Of a DNA stretch of 64,000 bases, positions 60,017-64,000 are shown piece by piece. The notes beneath the pieces were generated by a model that had not been told where the DNA came from, did no database searches, and saw nothing but the letters and a program-made list of their open reading frames with translations. Source of the DNA: G965240465 sp965249525 (lineage in GTDB: Bacteria; SAR324; JACQKK01); NCBI GenBank assembly GCA_965249525.1, contig OZ252237.1:1178001-1242000 (forward strand), in the 5' to 3' direction. The first letter of the stretch is position 1, and every line of letters starts with the position of its first letter. Position numbers and translations under genes: made by a program.

Positions 60017-61144
60017 CTAGCGCCCTGCCAATTGGATGCATGCTTGGGCGATGGCTTCGGCAGCGTTGTGGTGGTGGAGGGCTGCCATGCGGGCTTCCAT
60101 GGAGTTGCGCTGGGGGGTGTTTTTGAGTAATTGCAGCAAGGTTTCTGCCAGCAGCTGGGGGGACAGATTTTTTTCTTCTAGGGATAGCGCACCGCCAGCT
60201 TGAACCAGGCGGTTGGCATTGGCACGTTGGTGGTCGCCGCTGCTGCGGGTGATGGGCGTTAGCACACAGGCACGACCTGCAGCGCATAGTTCGGCGGTGG
60301 CACTGGCACCAGCACGACTGTAAACCAGGTGACATGCCAACAAGGCTTGGGGCATATCTTGTACAAAGACAGTGGTGCGTGCGCTAAGAAAATCATTGGC
60401 TGCCTTTGCCCAGCACTGCTGGACCAAAGCCAAATCGGCGCTGCCTGTTTGGTGCAGTACTTCCAGCTTTAACTGGTGTTTTCGCAGCCCCGCAGCCAGC
60501 AGAGGCGCTGCCTCAGACAAGGTGCGATTCAACAAGTGCGCCCCTTGGCTTCCTCCCAGCACCAGCAGACGCAGACTGCCATCTTGCTGGCGTTTACGGC
60601 GACGGATGGCGGTGATGTTATCACGGACAGGAGTGCCAGTTACCTGCAGGCGAGGAAAGTTGTCCCCGAGGTCTGCGGTGGGGACAAATGCCAGCTTCAC
60701 CCAAGGTCCCAGCAGGCGATTGGTAATGCCAGGCGAGGCGTTTTGTTCTTGAATAGCAGTAGGCAGCCGCAGCAGCAAAGCTGCAGCCAGTGCTGGTGCG
60801 GACGCATAACCACCCACACCCAGCACCAAGGCAGGTCGCCATCGCAGCAGCAGCCATAAGCATTGTCCCAGGGCAATGGGGAGCATCAACATCACCAGCA
60901 GTTGGCGTCGCCAGCCTGCCCGATACCATCCCCGCACCCAAATGCGGTGTAAATGCCAGCCGTGCAGCGGTGCCAGCCGTGCCTCCACCCCCCAGGGTGT
61001 GCCTATAAAGCGTACCTGGCTGTCACTGCGCAGACGCACCAGAGTTTCGGCAATCGCCAAAGCAGGGAAAAAGTGTCCCCCTGTACCGCCTCCTGCAATC
61101 AGGATGCGCAAACAACCAGTAGCTTGGGGAGGCGGGTGCGACAT
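60017..61144 (-). CDS. murG: UDP-GlcNAc:lipid I N-acetylglucosaminyltransferase
   Basis: Makes lipid II on the inner face of the cytoplasmic membrane. 375 residues. GGGTGGHFFPALAIAE near the N-terminus, GVGGYASAPALAAALLL, QEQNASPGITNRLL, and the C-terminal UDP-GlcNAc site VYSRAGASATAELCAAG match the family. The C-terminal half is more divergent than usual. murG normally lies in the mur/fts cluster; none of those genes is adjacent here. Confidence 0.93.
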   Translation of the reverse strand: MSHPPPQATGCLRILIAGGGTGGHFFPALAIAETLVRLRSDSQVRFIGTPWGVEARLAPLHGWHLHRIWVRGWYRAGWRRQLLVMLMLPIALGQCLWLLLRWRPALVLGVGGYASAPALAAALLLRLPTAIQEQNASPGITNRLLGPWVKLAFVPTADLGDNFPRLQVTGTPVRDNITAIRRRKRQQDGSLRLLVLGGSQGAHLLNRTLSEAAPLLAAGLRKHQLKLEVLHQTGSADLALVQQCWAKAANDFLSARTTVFVQDMPQALLACHLVYSRAGASATAELCAAGRACVLTPITRSSGDHQRANANRLVQAGGALSLEEKNLSPQLLAETLLQLLKNTPQRNSMEARMAALHHHNAAEAIAQACIQLAGR

Positions 61145-61215
61145 CTGCTGGGGGGTGTTTGCTGGGCGAACTGCAAGGGGAAAAGGTCTCCCTGCAGTTA
61201 TAACACAGCCGCAGC

Positions 61216-63579
61216 TTATTTCAGCAGTACAGGTACAGGGGTGTTGCTGCTAGTGGTGCTGCCGTCACCCAACCTGCCATTGCTGTTGCTCCCCCAGCAC
61301 TTGGCAACTCCCAGGTGCAGCGCACAAGTATACTCACCCACCCCTGCTGAGATGGCAGTGACCCCGCTGTCCAGGCCCATAACCTGCACGGGAGAATTGC
61401 TGTTAATGGTGCTGCTGTCGCCCAGCTGTCCATTCGGGTTGTACCCCCAGCACCTGGCGGCGCCAGCTATAATGACACAAGTGTGACCCCACCCTGCTGA
61501 GATGGCAGTCACTCCGCTGCCCAGCCCCATGACATCCGTAGGAACATTGCTGTTAGTGTTGGTGCCATCGCCCAGCCGTCCATCGATGTTGTACCCCCAG
61601 CAATGGGCGGCGCCATTGTGAACCGCACAAGTGTGAGATTGCCCTGCTGAGATGGCAGTGACCCCGCTGTCCAGCCCCGCGACCTGCACGGGAACCAGGC
61701 TGGGAGTGTTGGTGCCATCGCCCAGCCGTCCATTGCCGTTATGCCCCCAGCACTTGGCTTCGCCACCCTGAACCGCACAAGAGTAAAAATTCCCTACTGA
61801 GATGTCAGTGACCCCGCTGCCCAGCGGGACGGCAGCGATAGGGTTGAGAGGGTCAGATACATCGGCAGGGGTTTGCGCCACAACCACGGGAATACTGCTG
61901 GTAGTGTTGCTGCCGTCGCCCAGCTGTCCATTATTGTTGTACCCCCAGCACTTGGCTTCGCCACCCTGAACTGCACAAGTGTGATCATTCCCTGCTGAAA
62001 TGGCAGTGACATTGCTGTCCAGCCCTGAAACCTGCACGGGAATATCGCTGGTAGTGACGCTGCCGTCGCCCAGCATGCCTCTATTGTTGTACCCCCAGCA
62101 CCTGGCGGCGCCGTTATAAATTGCACAAGTGTGAAATTGCCCTGCTGAGATGGCAGCGACCCCGCTGCCCAGCCCCATGACCTGCGTAGGTTCATGTCTT
62201 TCAATGCTGCTGCCGTCGCCCAGCGCGCCATCGCTGTTATAACCCCAGCACTTGGCGGCGCCGTCGCTGTCAACCGCACAAGTGTGCATAGTCCCTGCTG
62301 AAATGGCCCTGGCAGTGTTGACCACCTGCACCTCAGCCGCAGCGGAACAGTCATTGCTTTTGTCGCCGTCATCACTATGGAAGACACAGACCCCGTAATA
62401 GTAAGTTCCCACAGCAGGGGCGCCAAGGGTGAAGGTTTGGCTGGGGCTGGAGCTGCCTGGGTTAATGGCTGGCAGCGTTACCCCGGGGTCAAGTGTGTCA
62501 CCAGAAGTGAAGTTAGCAACTGTGGACTGGTAAAGAATAAAGGTGCCTCCGCTTGCTGCATTGCCGTCGCCACTATTTTTCACCACCACAGAGAAAGAGA
62601 GCGTTTCACCGCTGCCTATCACATCGGGGGTTGCCTCAAACGATTGCACCACCAAATCGGGTGCTGTCACAGTTATCTGAACGCTAGCAGAGCAATTGTT
62701 GTCGGTGTCACTTTCCTCAGCAACCTCATCAACACAGGCGTAGTACTGGTAAGTACCCGCAGCATCGGGTGCGACAATGGTGCTGGAACTAGCAAAAGTG
62801 GCACCAGCGGCCAATACAGACAGCGTGTTGGTGCCAACCTCATCATCATTATCAGGATCAGGGGAGTCCCCTGCGAAATGGTAAACTCTGAGGAGGGTGC
62901 TGTCTGCCTCGCCTGTGCCTGTATTGCGCACAGTGATGGAGAATTCGAAAGATGCCCCCTTAAACAGTGAGCTAGGGGTGGCTGAGGGGGTTGAGCTCAG
63001 ATTGAGGTCTGGAATGGGCATTGTCGCAATTCTGATGGGAACCGCATCGGAACAGTTGTTGATAAGATTGATTTCAGTAGCAACCCTGTTAACACAGGCG
63101 TAGTAGTAGTAAATGTCGTCGGGAAGGTCAGCAGGGATAGTAATATTGCTGGCTCCATAAAAAATAGCACTGGCAGCCAGCCTAGGCTGTTGAATGTCCG
63201 TACCAACCCTTACATCACCACCATAGAGTCTGTCGTCTGCAGAACGGTAGTAACTAAGCGTGAAGCTGTCGGCATCTATGGTGCCTTGATTGGTAACAGT
63301 AACCTCAAAGTCAATTTCACTTCCAGGAAACAGTACGGTGGAAACTGTTGAAGGGGTTGAGATGCTCAAATCTGCTGCGGGGGCATCAACTACTGGGGTA
63401 TCGCCGCAGCTGGTCAGCACCAGTACCACTGGCAGCAGCAACACAGGCAGCAGCATGACCAGCCAACCCTGGGACAGAGAGAAACGCCAACTGCCAGATG
63501 CAGCTTGACGGGGAGTGGTGCTTTGAGTGGTGTTAAGCACTCTTTGAACTTGTTTGAGAAATGTGCTTATGAACTGCAT
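61216..63579 (-). CDS. RCC1-repeat / CARDB lipoprotein 2
   Basis: 787 residues from ATG 63579. I choose this start because it places the lipobox (LPVVLVLTSC) at Cys58, exactly as in RCC1 lipoprotein 1, with a similar MQ-x-I-x-x-x-x-KQV beginning. Three CARDB-like domains follow (ADLSISTP, PDLNLSST, PDLVVQSF), each with the YYxxCV...DC ending, then seven RCC1 units (HTCAV...CWGYNxxGQLGDG), one propeller's worth. It has about the same architecture as the 43-45.6 kb gene, without polyglycine. Confidence 0.82.
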   Translation of the reverse strand: MQFISTFLKQVQRVLNTTQSTTPRQAASGSWRFSLSQGWLVMLLPVLLLPVVLVLTSCGDTPVVDAPAADLSISTPSTVSTVLFPGSEIDFEVTVTNQGTIDADSFTLSYYRSADDRLYGGDVRVGTDIQQPRLAASAIFYGASNITIPADLPDDIYYYYACVNRVATEINLINNCSDAVPIRIATMPIPDLNLSSTPSATPSSLFKGASFEFSITVRNTGTGEADSTLLRVYHFAGDSPDPDNDDEVGTNTLSVLAAGATFASSSTIVAPDAAGTYQYYACVDEVAEESDTDNNCSASVQITVTAPDLVVQSFEATPDVIGSGETLSFSVVVKNSGDGNAASGGTFILYQSTVANFTSGDTLDPGVTLPAINPGSSSPSQTFTLGAPAVGTYYYGVCVFHSDDGDKSNDCSAAAEVQVVNTARAISAGTMHTCAVDSDGAAKCWGYNSDGALGDGSSIERHEPTQVMGLGSGVAAISAGQFHTCAIYNGAARCWGYNNRGMLGDGSVTTSDIPVQVSGLDSNVTAISAGNDHTCAVQGGEAKCWGYNNNGQLGDGSNTTSSIPVVVAQTPADVSDPLNPIAAVPLGSGVTDISVGNFYSCAVQGGEAKCWGHNGNGRLGDGTNTPSLVPVQVAGLDSGVTAISAGQSHTCAVHNGAAHCWGYNIDGRLGDGTNTNSNVPTDVMGLGSGVTAISAGWGHTCVIIAGAARCWGYNPNGQLGDSSTINSNSPVQVMGLDSGVTAISAGVGEYTCALHLGVAKCWGSNSNGRLGDGSTTSSNTPVPVLLK

Positions 63580-63653
63580 GATTATCTTCATTGGAAACTT
63601 TATGTATGGATGATGAATGATGGCAGCTGTCACATAGCAAAGACATGCCAGGC

Positions 63654-64000
63654 TTATTCAAACGACACGCTTACGGGGGCGTTGCTGTTAGTGGTGCTGC
63701 CGTCACCCAGCTGTCTATTAATGTTGTACCCCCAGCACTTGGCAATTCCCAGGTGCAGCGCACAAGTGTGGAAACTCCCTACTGAGATGGCAGTGACATC
63801 GCTAGTCAGCCCCCTCACCTGCACGGGAACAAGGCGTCTAGTGGTGCTGCCGTCGCCCAGACTTCCACTGCTGTTACTTCCCCAGCACTTGGCGGCACCA
63901 TTATGAAGCGCACAAGTGTGAAACACTCCCGCTGAGATGGCAGTGACATCGCTAGTCAGCCCTGTGACCTGCGTGGGAGTGAAGCTGTTAGTGTTGCTGC
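63654..64000 (-). CDS. RCC1-repeat protein 3 (partial, continues beyond window)
   Basis: The stop is at 63654; the frame is open to the window edge. About 115 residues are visible with two full RCC1 units (FHTCALHNGAAKCWGSNSSG, FHTCALHLGIAKCWGYNINR) and the start of a third. The unit sequence is closest to lipoprotein 2. By analogy, the missing N-terminal part should hold the lipobox and CARDB domains. It lies directly upstream of lipoprotein 2 on the same strand, 74 bp from that gene's start, so the two form a tandem pair. Confidence 0.78.
   Translation of the reverse strand, partial: SNTNSFTPTQVTGLTSDVTAISAGVFHTCALHNGAAKCWGSNSSGSLGDGSTTRRLVPVQVRGLTSDVTAISVGSFHTCALHLGIAKCWGYNINRQLGDGSTTNSNAPVSVSFE

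Overview
This 64-kb window reads as chromosome of a Gram-negative bacterium, most likely a proteobacterium. Support comes from YacG, a NifU-domain protein, LdcA, lipoproteins with Leu-X-X-Cys lipoboxes, two monohaem cytochromes c, MmsA and biosynthetic arginine decarboxylase. No rRNA, tRNA, phage, plasmid or CRISPR locus was recognised. Most of the window is housekeeping metabolism in short, loosely linked units, interrupted by blocks of recently duplicated accessory genes.

Layout. 0-6.2 kb: 3' end of mgtE, then five tandem GIY-YIG/DUF4357 genes whose duplication unit carries the last 46 bp of mgtE. 6.2-9.4 kb: galU, purA, family 4 uracil-DNA glycosylase. 9.4-13.5 kb: a repeat-rich stretch with three DUF1554-like lipoprotein genes, two of them with the lipoprotein leader out of frame with the body. 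13.5-20.5 kb: gloA, ald, MATE exporter, a coupled small membrane protein and 5-formyl-THF cyclo-ligase, two cytochromes c, thioesterase, YHS protein, rhodanese-NifU fusion. 20.5-25.7 kb: two tandem near-identical large membrane proteins. 25.7-32.1 kb: ParA-like ATPase, YacG, an unknown protein, an M16 peptidase pair, mmsA. 32.2-42.9 kb: ldcA with a phosphomannose-isomerase-like gene, speA, acnA, a left-handed beta-helix protein, an enolase-superfamily enzyme and a lone SpoA-domain protein. 43-45.7 kb: an RCC1/CARDB lipoprotein. 45.8-59 kb: dedA, aroC, J-domain protein, BamD-like protein, dprA-topA, recJ, thiC, a DNA-methyltransferase remnant, msrA. 59-60 kb: an AT-rich two-gene island with a retropepsin-like protease. 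60-64 kb: murG and two more RCC1 lipoprotein genes, the last running off the window.

Two themes stand out. First, gene families for surface or DNA-acting proteins are expanding by tandem duplication and domain shuffling (GIY-YIG array, DUF1554 lipoproteins, RCC1/CARDB lipoproteins, 820-residue membrane proteins). Second, many ordinary genes carry 9-24 bp tandem repeats exactly at their edges: immediately upstream of the start codon (ald, msrA, yacG), coding the N-terminus (speA, beta-helix protein, SpoA protein, cytochrome c) or coding the C-terminus (speA). This suggests a genome prone to slippage or short-segment duplication, with possible effects on expression. Starts were chosen by Shine-Dalgarno match and family alignment from memory; no database search was possible.
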